The notes: generated by a model from the letters alone, not told the origin. DNA of 64,000 nt from Bradyrhizobium viridifuturi (GCF_001238275.1 NZ_LGTB01000027.1:59784-123783), one strand, 5' to 3'. Shown: positions 9,828 to 19,385, counted from the first letter of the stretch. Translations and numbers: made by a program.

Positions 9828-10805
9828 TCAGATGTCGGAGAGCCCGAGCATCAGCCGCATGTTCTGGACCGCGGCACCCGAGGCGCCCTTGCCCAGATTG
9901 TCGAGCCGGGCGACCAGCACCGCCTGGCGATGCTTGTCGCCGGCAAACACGTAGAGCTCGAGCTGGTTGGTCTCGTTGAGCGCTTCCGGCTCGATCTTCC
10001 CGCCCGCGGCGGCCTCGTTCTGCAGCGGCATCGCGGTGACGTATTTGCTGCCGGCATACCACTTCGCCAGAACGGCCTGCAGATCGGCTCCATCAGGCTT
10101 GCCCGGCAGCGCGTCGAGCTGCAGCGGCACCGACACCAGCATGCCCTGCCGGAAATTGCCGACCGACGGGACGAACAGCGGCCGCCGCGTCAGATGCGAG
10201 TACAGCTGCATCTCCGGCACGTGCTTGTGCTCCAAGCCGAGGCCGTAGAGGTGGAAGGCCGGTGCCGAGCCGTCCTCGAAGCTCGCAATCATCGACTTGC
10301 CGCCGCCCGAATAGCCGCTCACCGCGTTGATGGTGACGGGATAATCGGCAGGCAGCAGCCCGGCATCGACGATCGGCCGCAGCAGCGCGATCGCGCCGGT
10401 CGGATAGCAACCGGGATTGGAGACCTTCGGCGCGTTGCGGATCTTGTCGGCCTGGCCGGGCGCGAGCTCCGCAAAGCCATAGGCCCAGTCCGGCGCGACG
10501 CGATAGGCGGTCGAGGCGTCGAGCACCTTCGGCGCTGAATTCCCCATCGTGTCGATCAGCGCGACGGTCTCCTTGGCGGCATCGTCAGGCAGGCAGAGGA
10601 TCACGAGATCCACCTCCTCCATCAGCGCACGCTTGGCACCGGCATCCTTCCGCTTGTCCTCGGCGATATGCTTCACCGCGACGTCGCCGATCGAATGCAG
10701 CCGCTCCTGGATGCCGAGGCCGGTGGTGCCGGACGCGCCATCGACGAACACGGTCTTGGTCGCACCGCCCTTGGTCTTCGGCTGATCGGTATCGGTGAGG
10801 GTCAT
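9828..10805 (-). CDS. argC: N-acetyl-gamma-glutamyl-phosphate reductase, short (type 2) form
   Basis: ArgC reduces N-acetylglutamyl-5-phosphate to the semialdehyde in arginine synthesis, using NADPH. This 325-residue copy is the short type: after a polar leader, KTVFVDGASGTTGLGIQERL binds NADP, the catalytic cysteine is in VSNPGCYPTGA, and AVSGYSGGGKSM follows. A GGAACG-type site lies before ATG 10805. The longer ArgC type is encoded immediately upstream at 10909-11955 on the same strand. Which one serves arginine synthesis cannot be told here. Confidence 0.92.
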   Translation of the reverse strand: MTLTDTDQPKTKGGATKTVFVDGASGTTGLGIQERLHSIGDVAVKHIAEDKRKDAGAKRALMEEVDLVILCLPDDAAKETVALIDTMGNSAPKVLDASTAYRVAPDWAYGFAELAPGQADKIRNAPKVSNPGCYPTGAIALLRPIVDAGLLPADYPVTINAVSGYSGGGKSMIASFEDGSAPAFHLYGLGLEHKHVPEMQLYSHLTRRPLFVPSVGNFRQGMLVSVPLQLDALPGKPDGADLQAVLAKWYAGSKYVTAMPLQNEAAAGGKIEPEALNETNQLELYVFAGDKHRQAVLVARLDNLGKGASGAAVQNMRLMLGLSDI

Positions 10806-10908
10806 GGCACGTTCCTTTCAAGCTCATTCGTTTGGTTTGCTAACACATCTGGCCGCGCCTGTGCTGCCATAGATTGAGCGCATCCTCGTCCGCGACAACA
10901 ACCCCCGC

Positions 10909-11955
10909 TCACGGAAACAACGCGATCTGCTCCAGTCCGGTGGTTTCGGGCAAGCCGAACATCAGGTTCATGTTCTGGATCGCCTGTCCGGCCGAACCCT
11001 TCACGAGATTATCGAGCGTCGAGAGCACGATGGCGCGGTTCTTGATCCGGTCGGCGACGACACCGATCTGAACGTAGTTCGAACCACGCACGTTCTGCGT
11101 CTGTGGCAGCACGCCCTTCTTCGTCACATGCACGAACGGCTCGTTGGCGTAGGCCTTTTCCAGTTCGGCGCGCAAATCGTCCGGCGTAGCCCCGTTGAGC
11201 TTGACATAGGATGTGCAGAACTCACCACGCGCCATCGGAATGAGATGCGGGGTGAAGTTCACCGTCACGGCCGAGCCGGCGGCTGCGCCGATCTCCTGCT
11301 CGATCTCCGCCGAGTGTCGATGGCTTCCGATCGAATAGGGCGACAACCCTTCGCCGGCCTCGCTGAACAACGTGTTCTGCTTCAGTCCGCGTCCGGCGCC
11401 GGTCACGCCCGACTTTGCGTCGATGATGATATCGTCGACGTCGATCAGCTTTGCCTTCGCCAGCGGAACAAGCGCCAGCAGCACCGCCGTCGGATAGCAG
11501 CCGGGACAGGCCACCAGCCGCGCGGCCGTGATCTTCTCCCGGTAGAGCTCGGTCAGCCCATAGACGGCCTCGTCCTGCAATTCGAGCGCCCGGTGCTCAT
11601 GACCGTACCATTGCGCGTAGCTGTCCTTGTCGCGCAGCCGGAAATCCGCGGACATATCGAGGATCTTGATTGCGGGATTGGCTTTCAGCACCGCGGCGAT
11701 GATCTCTTGCGTCGTCCCGTGCGGCAGTCCGCAGAACACGGCATCGAGCCGCGTCCAGTCGACCTTTTCCCATTCCACGAGTCTTGGCAGGTCGAGCATG
11801 AAGAAGTGAGGAAACACCTCGCTCATCGTCTTGCCGGCATGGGTGTTGGCGGTAAGCGCGGTGATCTCGGCATTCGGGTGCCGCGCCAACAGCCGCACCG
11901 CGTCGGAGCCGGTGTAGCCGGACGCGCCCAAAATTCCGATTTTCTTCTTCGTCAT
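10909..11955 (-). CDS. argC: N-acetyl-gamma-glutamyl-phosphate reductase, long (type 1) form
   Basis: A 348-residue ArgC of the standard long type. KKIGILGASGYTGSDAVRLL is the NADP-binding N-terminus, ARLVACPGCYPTAVLLAL carries the catalytic cysteine, and the IGSHRHSAEIEQEIG and VNFTPHLIPMARGE blocks are characteristic. The frame is open to 12219, but that extension is the paiB-like gene in another frame. The true ATG at 11955 shares one base with the paiB-like stop (TGATG) and follows a GAGGGG site, so the two are translationally coupled. The short-type argC lies 103 bases downstream. Confidence 0.93.
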   Translation of the reverse strand: MTKKKIGILGASGYTGSDAVRLLARHPNAEITALTANTHAGKTMSEVFPHFFMLDLPRLVEWEKVDWTRLDAVFCGLPHGTTQEIIAAVLKANPAIKILDMSADFRLRDKDSYAQWYGHEHRALELQDEAVYGLTELYREKITAARLVACPGCYPTAVLLALVPLAKAKLIDVDDIIIDAKSGVTGAGRGLKQNTLFSEAGEGLSPYSIGSHRHSAEIEQEIGAAAGSAVTVNFTPHLIPMARGEFCTSYVKLNGATPDDLRAELEKAYANEPFVHVTKKGVLPQTQNVRGSNYVQIGVVADRIKNRAIVLSTLDNLVKGSAGQAIQNMNLMFGLPETTGLEQIALFP

Positions 11956-12625
11956 CACTCGCCCCTCGGAAGCGCAGTCAGTTCGGTCTGTATTGTCGCG
12001 AAAGCCTGCGGGCGCACCTCGCGCATCAAGGCAGCGATGTCCCGGGCACCGGCTTCGGCCTGCAGAGCGAGCGCGTCGCCGACCGCCGCGAAATCGGTTT
12101 CGGACTTGTGCTGGTTCAGCTTGAAGCTGCCCTCCACCTCTTCCACCGTCATCTCCAGACCCACGATGGCCTTCTTCATTGCTTCCAGCCGCGCGGCGGT
12201 CATCTTGCCCGACACCCACGGCTTTTTCGGCAGCAGCCGGCCCTCGAACTTGGCGCTCAGTGCGTCGATCTGAACGGCAAGCTCCTGATCCGACAGTGTC
12301 CGCACCGGCCCGGTCAGATGCACCGCCTGATAGAGCCAGGTCGGCACCTGATCGGGTGACACGTACCAGTCCGGCGAAACATAGGCGTCGCGCCGGTGAC
12401 GGCCAGCAGCCAGGGTACCCCGCCCGCCAGCTTTACCAGCGGATTGTGACGGGCAACATGAAACAGCGCCCGCGGCGTGCCGTCGGCGGCGTAGGTCAGA
12501 TAGAACGGCAGCGCGGAGGCGATCGGCTTGCCGCCGTCCCACGCGCAGGCAAGGCCGAAGCCGCGCGCCTCAGCGAAGGCGAGGCTTGCGGCACGGTCGG
12601 GCTTGAAAGGCTGCGGCGTATACAT
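11955..12625 (-). CDS. PaiB-like FMN-binding negative transcriptional regulator, frameshifted near 12390
   Basis: PaiB-family proteins are split-barrel FMN-binding proteins; Bacillus PaiB affects sporulation and protease gene expression. The first frame runs MYTPQPFKPDRAASLAF to WLLAVTGA. The second continues DAYVSPDWYVSPDQVPTWLY and ends at the TGA at 11955-11957. Together they make about 223 residues, the normal family length, with the conserved AYVSP.WY and VPTWLY core at the join. One base (a G in GGCGGCGAC, plus-strand position about 12390-12391) is missing. The ATG at 12625 gives the family start MYxPxxF. It is coupled to the long-type argC downstream. Function is inferred from family only. 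Confidence 0.75.
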
Positions 12626-12847
12626 GGTCGAAACTCCTGCATAACGAGGAGCCGCCAGATCGAACCGCGTGTCTTTTTGAGGAGAGCGCCGCGGGATCAG
12701 ATCCGGCGGCAGAGGCGATGGTCTTAAACGCGAGCGACCGCCCATACCGCGAGAATGCGGCGGCGGCGGGCGATGATGATGGTCGCGGCGTTGATCATGC
12801 GCGCGGCTATAGGGCCGCGCCCCTCTTGCGTCAAGATGTAGTCTCGT

Positions 12848-12960
12848 CATTCCGGGGCGCGCGCCTTGCGCGCGAACCTCAGATGCGCAATTGCGCATCG
12901 GGGAACTAGAGATTACGGAGCGAGATTCCGGGTTCGATGCTCACGCACCGCCCCGGAATG
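12848..12960. repeat. GC-rich palindromic intergenic element
   Basis: The 346-base gap between the paiB-like gene and the next gene holds an outer 12-base perfect inverted repeat (CATTCCGGGGCG at 12848-12859, CGCCCCGGAATG at 12949-12960). Inside are a GCGCGCG...CGCGCGC hairpin at about 12857-12874 and an 18-base perfect palindrome (GATGCGCAATTGCGCATC, 12882-12899). Elements of this CATTCCGGGGCG type recur between genes in Bradyrhizobium and relatives. They are non-coding and may act as RNA hairpins or repeat substrates. I see no gene in 12626-12971. Confidence 0.6.
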
Positions 12961-12971
12961 CCCCGCTAAGT

Positions 12972-13961
12972 CTAGATCACCGGATTCCACGGAGCCGGCA
13001 CGACACGGTAGCCGCTGCCGTCCTTCACCACATTACCGAGGCCCGGGAACGGATAATGGAAGCCCTGCACCTGGAGCCGCTCCGCGACGATCATGTCGTA
13101 GACGCGGCGGCGGGTCTTCTCGGCGACGTCGGCGTCCTGGTCGAAGAACGCGTGCCAGCCGGGATTGGTCGCGAACAGATACGGATTGTTGGTGACGTCG
13201 GACTGGATGAAGACCTTCTCCGAACCCGAGGCCAGCACGTAGGAGGTGTGGCCCGGCGTATGGCCGACAGCCTCGACCGAGGTGAGGCCCGGCGCGATCT
13301 CCTTGCCCCATTCATAGGGGCTGACCTTCTTCTTGAGGGCAGCCTCGAAGATGTTGCGGTTGTTCTTGAACAGGCCCTGCATGCGGCCGGCCGGCGCCCG
13401 GCTCATCTCGCCATCGTCCATCCAGAACTTCCATTCGGTCGCCGGCACCAGCACTTCGGCGTTCGGGAACGCCGGCGCGCCCTCGGCGGTGAGCAAGCCG
13501 TTCACGTGATCGCCGTGGAAATGCGAGATCACGACCATGTCGACATTCTTGGGATCGAATCCGGCTGCGACGAAATTGTCGGCGAACAGACCGTTGGCGC
13601 CCTTGGAACTGGCCTTGGCCAGCGCGCCATTGCCGGTGTCGATCACGACCAGCTTGCCGCCGGTATTGAGCACCAGCGGCGCGTACCAGATCGTCACCAT
13701 GTCACGCGGCATGAACGCCTTGTCCAACGCCGCGTTGACGTCGTCCCGCTTCGCGTTCGGGATGAAGGAGTCCTCCAGCTTGAAGACGGTCTTGCCATCG
13801 GACACCGCGGTGACCGTGATGTCACCAACCTTGTAGCGATAGAAGCTCGGCGCCTGCTTGTCGGCCGCGGGCGACGCGGCATTGGCCGGGAGCGCCGGCA
13901 ACAACGGTGCAGCGGCGATGCCGGCAGCGCCGGCGAGAGCGTGACGTCGTGTCAATTCCAT
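12972..13961 (-). CDS. Exported metallo-beta-lactamase-fold hydrolase
   Basis: A 329-residue MBL-fold protein. The N-terminus MELTRRHALAGAAGIAAAPL with PANAASP is a twin-arginine-type signal, so folded export to the periplasm is likely. Zinc ligands are in VISHFHGDHVNG (HxHxDH), with further ligands in VGHTPGHTSY and IQSDVTNNPY, and the first strand pair ends in LVVIDTGNG. The substrate is unknown; relatives include lactonase and glyoxalase-like enzymes. The start at 13961 is preceded by GGGAGGAC and gives the signal peptide; the 33 codons before it are not conserved-looking. It is the last gene before the palindromic element. Confidence 0.85.
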   Translation of the reverse strand: MELTRRHALAGAAGIAAAPLLPALPANAASPAADKQAPSFYRYKVGDITVTAVSDGKTVFKLEDSFIPNAKRDDVNAALDKAFMPRDMVTIWYAPLVLNTGGKLVVIDTGNGALAKASSKGANGLFADNFVAAGFDPKNVDMVVISHFHGDHVNGLLTAEGAPAFPNAEVLVPATEWKFWMDDGEMSRAPAGRMQGLFKNNRNIFEAALKKKVSPYEWGKEIAPGLTSVEAVGHTPGHTSYVLASGSEKVFIQSDVTNNPYLFATNPGWHAFFDQDADVAEKTRRRVYDMIVAERLQVQGFHYPFPGLGNVVKDGSGYRVVPAPWNPVI

Positions 13962-14107
13962 GTGTTGTCCTCCCAGTGAAATGGCGCCCGATGAACTCGC
14001 GCTTGGTGACGCGGTTGTAACAACGTTTCGATGCTCGCGCGATGGTGGCATCACGAGCACTTGTCATCCCGCCTAACCCCTGCATTGCAGCCTTATTCCG
14101 GCTCCCG

Positions 14108-14638
14108 CTACACCGCGCGCCACATCCATTCGAGGGCCTGGGCAATGACGTCGCCGAACAAAAGGAGCGCCGCCGACCAGACCAGCGCGGAGACGAAATT
14201 GGCGATCTGGAACTGCCAGTACGACATCTCGAAAATGCCGGCTGCCAGCGGCACCGAGGCGCGGAGCGGACCGAAGAAGCGGCCGATGAAGATGCTGGGC
14301 ACGCCCCAGGTCTTCACGAAGGCTTCGCCGCGCGGCAGGATCTCCGGATAGCGCGACAGCGGCCACATCTGCGCGACCTGCTCCTTGTAGCGATAGCCGA
14401 ACCAGTAGGAGACCCAGTCGCCGAGCGCGGCGCCAATGCCGCCCGCGATCCAGATCGGCCAGAAATTGATTCCGCTGACGCCGATCAAGGCGCCGATCGC
14501 AACCAGCGCGCCCCAGGCGGGCACCAGCAACGAAATGAAGGCGAGTGATTCAGCGAACGCCAGCAACATGACGATCGGAGCGGCCCAGGCCTGGTGGTGG
14601 CGGACGAATTCGGCCAGGGCCCGCGCAAAGTCTTCCAT
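14108..14638 (-). CDS. DedA-family membrane protein
   Basis: A 176-residue polytopic inner-membrane protein of the DedA/SNARE-associated family; characterised members act in membrane homeostasis, including undecaprenyl-phosphate or phospholipid movement. Signature blocks are FAESLAFISLLVPAWGALVA, a GDWVSYWFGYRYK segment, and GRFFGPLRASVPLAAGIFEM. The start at 14638 (MEDFARALAEF) is chosen because the 102 codons upstream in the open frame are not protein-like. It is transcribed away from the plus-strand small membrane protein gene at 14826. Confidence 0.85.
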   Translation of the reverse strand: MEDFARALAEFVRHHQAWAAPIVMLLAFAESLAFISLLVPAWGALVAIGALIGVSGINFWPIWIAGGIGAALGDWVSYWFGYRYKEQVAQMWPLSRYPEILPRGEAFVKTWGVPSIFIGRFFGPLRASVPLAAGIFEMSYWQFQIANFVSALVWSAALLLFGDVIAQALEWMWRAV

Positions 14639-14825
14639 CTCGTCGTGTGCCTTCCGCTCCGTTGAACCTCGAATGAACCTTTCTAGCGGCACGCAGCCTA
14701 AGAACAGGTAAGCCAGCCCATTGCGTGACATCAAGTCACAAAGGCGGGGATCAAACGTGATTTCCGGTAAGGCCCCTGCGGTCCGGCTGGCTGGCATCTC
14801 CCTCACAAGAAAAAGGAAATACTGG

Positions 14826-15194
14826 ATGATCGGGTCGCTGATGATGTGCGTGGGCGTTGTCGTCTTGCTGTTCGGAATGCTCGCGGGCATCGCAATGGGT
14901 ATCCAGCACGACTTCACGCTGGGGCCGGCGCACGCGCATCTCAATCTGGTCGGCGGCGTGCTGCTGTTCCTGTTCGGCCTGTACTACCGGCTGGTGCCGG
15001 CGGCCGGCCGCATGCTGCTGGCTAAAATCCAGGGCTGGCTCCATATCATCGGTGGCGTGCTGTTTCCGGCCGGCGTGGCCGCCGTGCTGTTGGAAGGTCC
15101 AGCGTTCGAGGCAGCGCCCATCGTGGGATCGCTGATGGTGGTCGCGGCAATGGCCCTGTTCACGGTCGTTGTATTCCGCACCTCGCGGGCGTAA
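14826..15194 (+). CDS. Small four-segment membrane protein with HAHLNLVGG motif
   Basis: About 122 residues in four hydrophobic segments. The segment pattern GMLAGIAMGIQHDFTLGPAH then AHLNLVGG, LLFLFGLYYRLVPAAG, GWLHIIGGVLFPAG and a C-terminal helix resembles uncharacterised small proteins with heme-copper-oxidase-like His-rich turns. Five histidines lie near helix ends and could bind metal or haem, but that is inference. The frame is open to 14721. I chose 14826 (MIGSLMMCVGVV) because AAAAAGGAA precedes it and the first transmembrane segment then starts at the N-terminus. It sits upstream of parE without evident coupling. Confidence 0.65.
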   Translation: MIGSLMMCVGVVVLLFGMLAGIAMGIQHDFTLGPAHAHLNLVGGVLLFLFGLYYRLVPAAGRMLLAKIQGWLHIIGGVLFPAGVAAVLLEGPAFEAAPIVGSLMVVAAMALFTVVVFRTSRA

Positions 15195-15320
15195 TCGCAG
15201 GCTCCTATCTATGGAGACGGCCGGGCCCGAGGCGCGGTCGCCCCCATTGGCAGCCCGTTCCGTGGCATAGTCAGAGCAACCGATTCGCCGCGCCAGGACT
15301 GGCGCGCCACTTGAAGAAAC

Positions 15321-17379
15321 ATGGCCAAATCATTGAAGTCGAACGCCAAAAGCAAATCTGCTGACGATCTGTTCGGAGCGCCGGAACAGAAGGCGCGCAC
15401 CCCGGCGAAGGCCGCTTCCCGGCCCGCGGGAGGCGCCGAAGCCGGCTATACCGCAGCTGACATCGAGGTCCTGGAGGGCCTGGAACCGGTCCGTCGGCGC
15501 CCCGGCATGTATATCGGCGGCACCGACGAGAAGGCGCTGCACCACCTGTTCGCCGAGGTGATCGACAACTGCATGGATGAGGCGCTGGCCGGTCACGCCA
15601 CCTTCATCGACGTCGAACTGACCGCCGACGGCTTCCTGACCGTGACCGACAATGGCCGCGGCATTCCGGTCGACCCGCATCCGAAATTCCCGAAGAAGTC
15701 GGCGCTCGAAGTCATCATGTGCACGCTGCACTCGGGCGGCAAGTTCGACTCCAAGGTCTACGAGACCTCGGGCGGCCTGCACGGCGTCGGCGTCTCCGTG
15801 GTCAACGCGCTCTCCTCGCGGCTCGAGGTCGAGGTCGCGCGCAGCGGGCAGCTGCATCGCATGACCTTCGAGCGCGGCCATCCCAAGGGCAAGCTCGAGG
15901 ACCTCGGCAAGGTCAACAACCGCCGCGGCACGCGGATCCGCTTCAAGCCTGATACCGACATCTTTGGCGCCAAGGCGGCGTTCAAGCCGCAGCGCCTGTT
16001 CAAGATGACGCGCTCGAAGGCGTATCTGTTCGGCGGCGTCGAGATTCGCTGGCACTGCGACCAGGAACTGCTGAAGGGCGTCGAGGACGTCCCGGCAGAA
16101 GCAAAATTCCACTTCCCCGGCGGCTTGAAGGATTATCTCGCCGCGGCGATCCACGCCGACACGCTGGTGCATCAGGATATCTTCTCCGGCAAATCCGGCC
16201 GCAGCGGCGCGCATGGCGCGTGCGAATGGGCTGTCGCCTGGACGGCCGATGCAGATGGCTTCCTGTCGTCCTACACCAACACGGTGCCGACGCCCGACGG
16301 CGGCACGCATGAATCCGGCCTGCGCAGCGCGCTGCTGCGCGGCCTGAAGGACCACGCCGAACGCGCCGGCCAAGGCAAGCGCGCAGCTCCATCACCTCGG
16401 AAGACGTGATGGTGGCGCGGCCGTCATGCTCTCGGTGTTCGTGCGCGAGCCCGAATTCCAGGGCCAGACCAAAGATCGCCTCGCCACCGCCGAAGCGCAG
16501 CGCATCGTCGAACAGGCGATGAAGGACCCGTTCGATCACTGGCTGTCGGGCAACCCGAACCAGGCCAACCGGCTGCTCGATTTCGTGATCGATCGCGCCG
16601 AGGAACGGCTGCGCCGCCGCCAGGAAAAGGAAACCGCGCGCAAGACCGCCGGCAAGAAGCTGCGCCTGCCCGGCAAGCTCGCCGACTGCTCCGACGCCGG
16701 CACCGAAGGCTCCGAACTCTTCATCGTCGAAGGCGACTCGGCCGGCGGCAGCGCCAAGCAGGCGCGCGACCGCAAGACGCAGGCCGTGCTGCCATTGCGC
16801 GGCAAGATCCTCAACGTCGCATCGGCCGGCAAGGACAAGCTGACCGCCAACGCGCAGCTCTCCGATCTCGTGCAGGCGATCGGCTGCGGCACGCTCGCGC
16901 ATTACCGTGAAGAGGATCTGCGCTATCAGCGCATCATCATCATGACCGACGCCGACGTCGACGGCGCGCACATCGCTTCGCTATTGATCACCTTCTTCTA
17001 CCGGCAAATGCCGCGGCTGATCGACGAGGGGCATCTCTATCTGGCAGTGCCGCCGCTCTACAAACTCAAGCACGGCACCAAGTCGGTCTACGCCCGCGAC
17101 GACGCGCACAAGGAAGAGCTGCTCAAGAGCGAATTCAACGCCAACGCCAAGGTCGAGGTGAATCGCTTCAAAGGCCTCGGCGAAATGATGCCCGCGCAGC
17201 TCAAGGAAACCACGATGGATCCGACCAAGCGCACGCTGCTGCGCGTGGTGCTGCTGGCCGACGATCGCGAAGGCACCGCCGACTCGGTCGAGCGGCTGAT
17301 GGGAACCAAGGCGGAAGCCCGCTTTGCCTTCATCTCCGACAAGGCCGAATTCGCCAGCGACGACCTGCTCGACGTCTAA
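15321..17379 (+). CDS. parE: DNA topoisomerase IV subunit B, two frameshifts near 16387 and 16414
   Basis: ParE is the ATPase subunit of topoisomerase IV, which unlinks daughter chromosomes. The N-terminal GHKL ATPase has EVIDNCMDEALAGH, VTDNGRGIPVD and GGLHGVGVSVVNALS. The TOPRIM part has FIVEGDSAGGSAKQ and MTDADVDGAHI. The first frame ends at 16409 in AGQGKRAA plus four spurious residues. Restoring one base near 16387 gives SITSEDVMV; restoring one G near 16414 gives GAAVMLSVFVREPEF, which joins the second frame to 17379. The repaired product is about 686 residues, family length. As the gene is essential, sequence errors are likely. Confidence 0.92.
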
Positions 17380-17409
17380 GCCCAACCGGCTGATCTGAAA
17401 CGATTTTTT

Positions 17410-17438
17410 GGCCGCCTCCGCTCGGGGCGGCCGTTTTT
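17410..17438 (+). terminator. Rho-independent terminator after parE
   Basis: GGCCGCC (17410-17416) pairs with GGCGGCC (17426-17432) across a 9-base loop and is followed by GTTTTT. It starts 31 bases after the parE stop. Confidence 0.75.
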
Positions 17439-17605
17439 CATTCGGCTGTTTGGAGAGCGTCGGCGGCTTCGTTTTCGGGCGGTTGTGTCTCACCCGCAAC
17501 AGCATTTCCGGCGGAACCACGTATAGTCCCCAACATGAGTTTCGGGAATCGGTGCCAGCGCACTCCCGTCAGCGACCCGATCGAACGCTAGTCGAGGATT
17601 TGGAT

Positions 17606-18397
17606 ATGAAGAAGATTTTGCTCGCTCTGACCGCGGTTGCTGCGATGACGGGTTCCGCGTCGGCTGCCGATCTGGCCGCCCGCCCCTACACCAAGGCTCC
17701 GGCCCCGATCGCGATGGCGCCGAGCTGGACCGGTTTCTACATCTTCGGCGGCGGCGGCGGCGGCGTCTGGGACGCTGACACCGGCGTGCAGTCGACCGTC
17801 ACCGGCGCGCCGATCCTCGGCTTCAACCAGCGCCAGGGCGGCGATGGCTGGTACGGCACTGTCGGTGCCGGTTATGACTGGCAGACCGCCAACAGCTGGG
17901 TCCTCGGCGTATTCGCCGACGGTCAGTTCGGCAGCCTGAAGGGCACGATCCAGGATCAGGGCCTCGGCGTCGCCGGTACCATCAAGAACGACTATAACTG
18001 GGCCGTCGGTGCACGCCTCGGTTACCTGATCGCGCCGAACGTTCTGTCCTACGTCAACGCCGGCTACTCCAGCTCGCACTGGAAGGGCACCACTCTGTTC
18101 AACACCGCGACCGCGCTCCCGGTCGGCGGGCACACCGACGGCTTTGACCGCAGCGGCTGGTTCGTTGGCGGCGGCGTCGAGAACAACCTGAACATCTTCG
18201 GCATCACCGCGCCGGGCTGGTTCATGAAGACCGAATATCGCGCCGCCTACTACGACAGCAAGAACATCTCTGAGCTGGCTGACGTCACCAACATCTCGAA
18301 CGGTCGCGACATCACCTTCAAGCCGCTGGTGCAGACCATCAGCACCTCGCTGGTCTACCGCTTCAACTGGACCGGTCCGGTTGTTGCCAAGTACTGA
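17606..18397 (+). CDS. Omp25/31-family outer-membrane beta-barrel protein
   Basis: A 263-residue outer-membrane protein. The signal peptide MKKILLALTAVAAMTGSASA is followed by the mature start ADLAARPYTKAP, shared with the second porin at 19439-20215. The body is Gly/aromatic-rich with alternating strands such as WTGFYIFGGGGGG, GTVGAGYDWQTANSWVLG and YNWAVGARLGYLIA, and it ends in FNWTGPVVAKY, a barrel C-terminus. Such rhizobial proteins are abundant structural or porin-like barrels. A GAGGA site precedes ATG 17606; the open frame upstream to 17408 is leader. It is a single gene closed by its own strong terminator. Confidence 0.88.
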   Translation: MKKILLALTAVAAMTGSASAADLAARPYTKAPAPIAMAPSWTGFYIFGGGGGGVWDADTGVQSTVTGAPILGFNQRQGGDGWYGTVGAGYDWQTANSWVLGVFADGQFGSLKGTIQDQGLGVAGTIKNDYNWAVGARLGYLIAPNVLSYVNAGYSSSHWKGTTLFNTATALPVGGHTDGFDRSGWFVGGGVENNLNIFGITAPGWFMKTEYRAAYYDSKNISELADVTNISNGRDITFKPLVQTISTSLVYRFNWTGPVVAKY

Positions 18398-18432
18398 GCT
18401 ACAGACTGATCCCTGCTGATCCAGCAGACGAA

Positions 18433-18461
18433 AAGCCCCGGCATTGTCCGGGGCTTTTTTG
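18433..18461 (+). terminator. Strong rho-independent terminator after the porin gene
   Basis: AAGCCCCGG (18433-18441) and CCGGGGCTT (18448-18456) form a perfect 9-base stem with a 6-base loop, followed by a run of T. Confidence 0.9.
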
Positions 18462-18595
18462 TTGCCTGAACACTTCCGGGAGCAATCTCCCGCGCACCCT
18501 TTTGCTGCAGGGCCGACCGGCCGCGCCCGATCTGGTCAGGCCTGTGACGATCAGGCACTCTCGCGACCGGATTCAAACCACAGCGGACAACAACA

Positions 18596-19365
18596 ATGAG
18601 AAACGGACAGTTTGATCTCTCGGGCCGGGTCGCGATCGTCACCGGCGGCAATGGCGGCATCGGGCTCGGCATGGCGCGCGGTCTCGCCGATGCCGGCGCG
18701 GCGGTTGCCGTGGTCGGCCGCAACGAGGCGAAATCGAAGGCCGCCGTCGAGGAGCTCGGCAAGCGCGGCGTCAAGGCGATCGCGGTGGCCACCGACGTCA
18801 CCGACAAGGCCGCCGTCGCCGCCATGGTCGAACGGGTAATCGGCGAGCTCGGCCGGATCGACATCCTCGTCAACAACGCCGGCATGAGCATCCGCAAGCC
18901 GCCGCACGAGCTCGAGCTCGACGAGTGGAGCAAGGTGATCGACACCAACCTCACCAGCGCCTTCCTGTGCTCGAAGGCGCCTACCCTGCGCTCAAGGCGT
19001 CGGGCCACGGCAAGATCATCAATATCGGCTCGATGATGTCGATCTTCGGCGCCAGCTTCGCTGCGGCCTATGCCGCGAGCAAGGGCGGCATCGTGCAGTA
19101 CACCCGCGCCTGCGCCAACGCCTGGGCTCCCGACAACATCCAGGTCAACGCCATCCTTCCCGGCTGGATCGACACCGATCTGACCAAGGGCGCGCGTCAG
19201 CAGGTTGCCGGGCTGCACGAACGCGTGCTCGCACGGACGCCGGCGGCGCGCTGGGGAGCGATCGACGACTTCGCCGGCATCGCCGTATTCCTGGCCTCGC
19301 CGGCGTCGGATTTCGTCACCGGCACCGCGATCCCGGTCGACGGCGGCTATTCGGTCATGGCCTGA
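18596..19365 (+). CDS. Short-chain dehydrogenase/reductase, frameshifted near 18976-18981
   Basis: An SDR-family NAD(P)-dependent oxidoreductase of about 256 residues once repaired. The cofactor loop is VTGGNGGIGLGMARGL, followed by DILVNNAGMS, then IINIGSMMS with the catalytic serine region, AYAASKGG holding the Tyr and Lys of the active site, and the C-terminal ASDFVTGTAIPVDGGYSV. The first frame ends at 19036 in a spurious tail after AFLCSKA. The second frame carries YPALKASGHGKIINIG onward. One G is missing from GCGGCC near 18976-18981. The closest types are FabG-like or sugar-acid dehydrogenases; the substrate is unknown. Confidence 0.88.
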
Positions 19366-19385
19366 GACCAACGCGCGCCAAAACA

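Noticed and set aside
16426..17379. A separate 317-residue topoisomerase fragment gene
   Set aside because: No ribosome-binding site, and sequence continues ParE directly; treated as one gene with two frameshifts.
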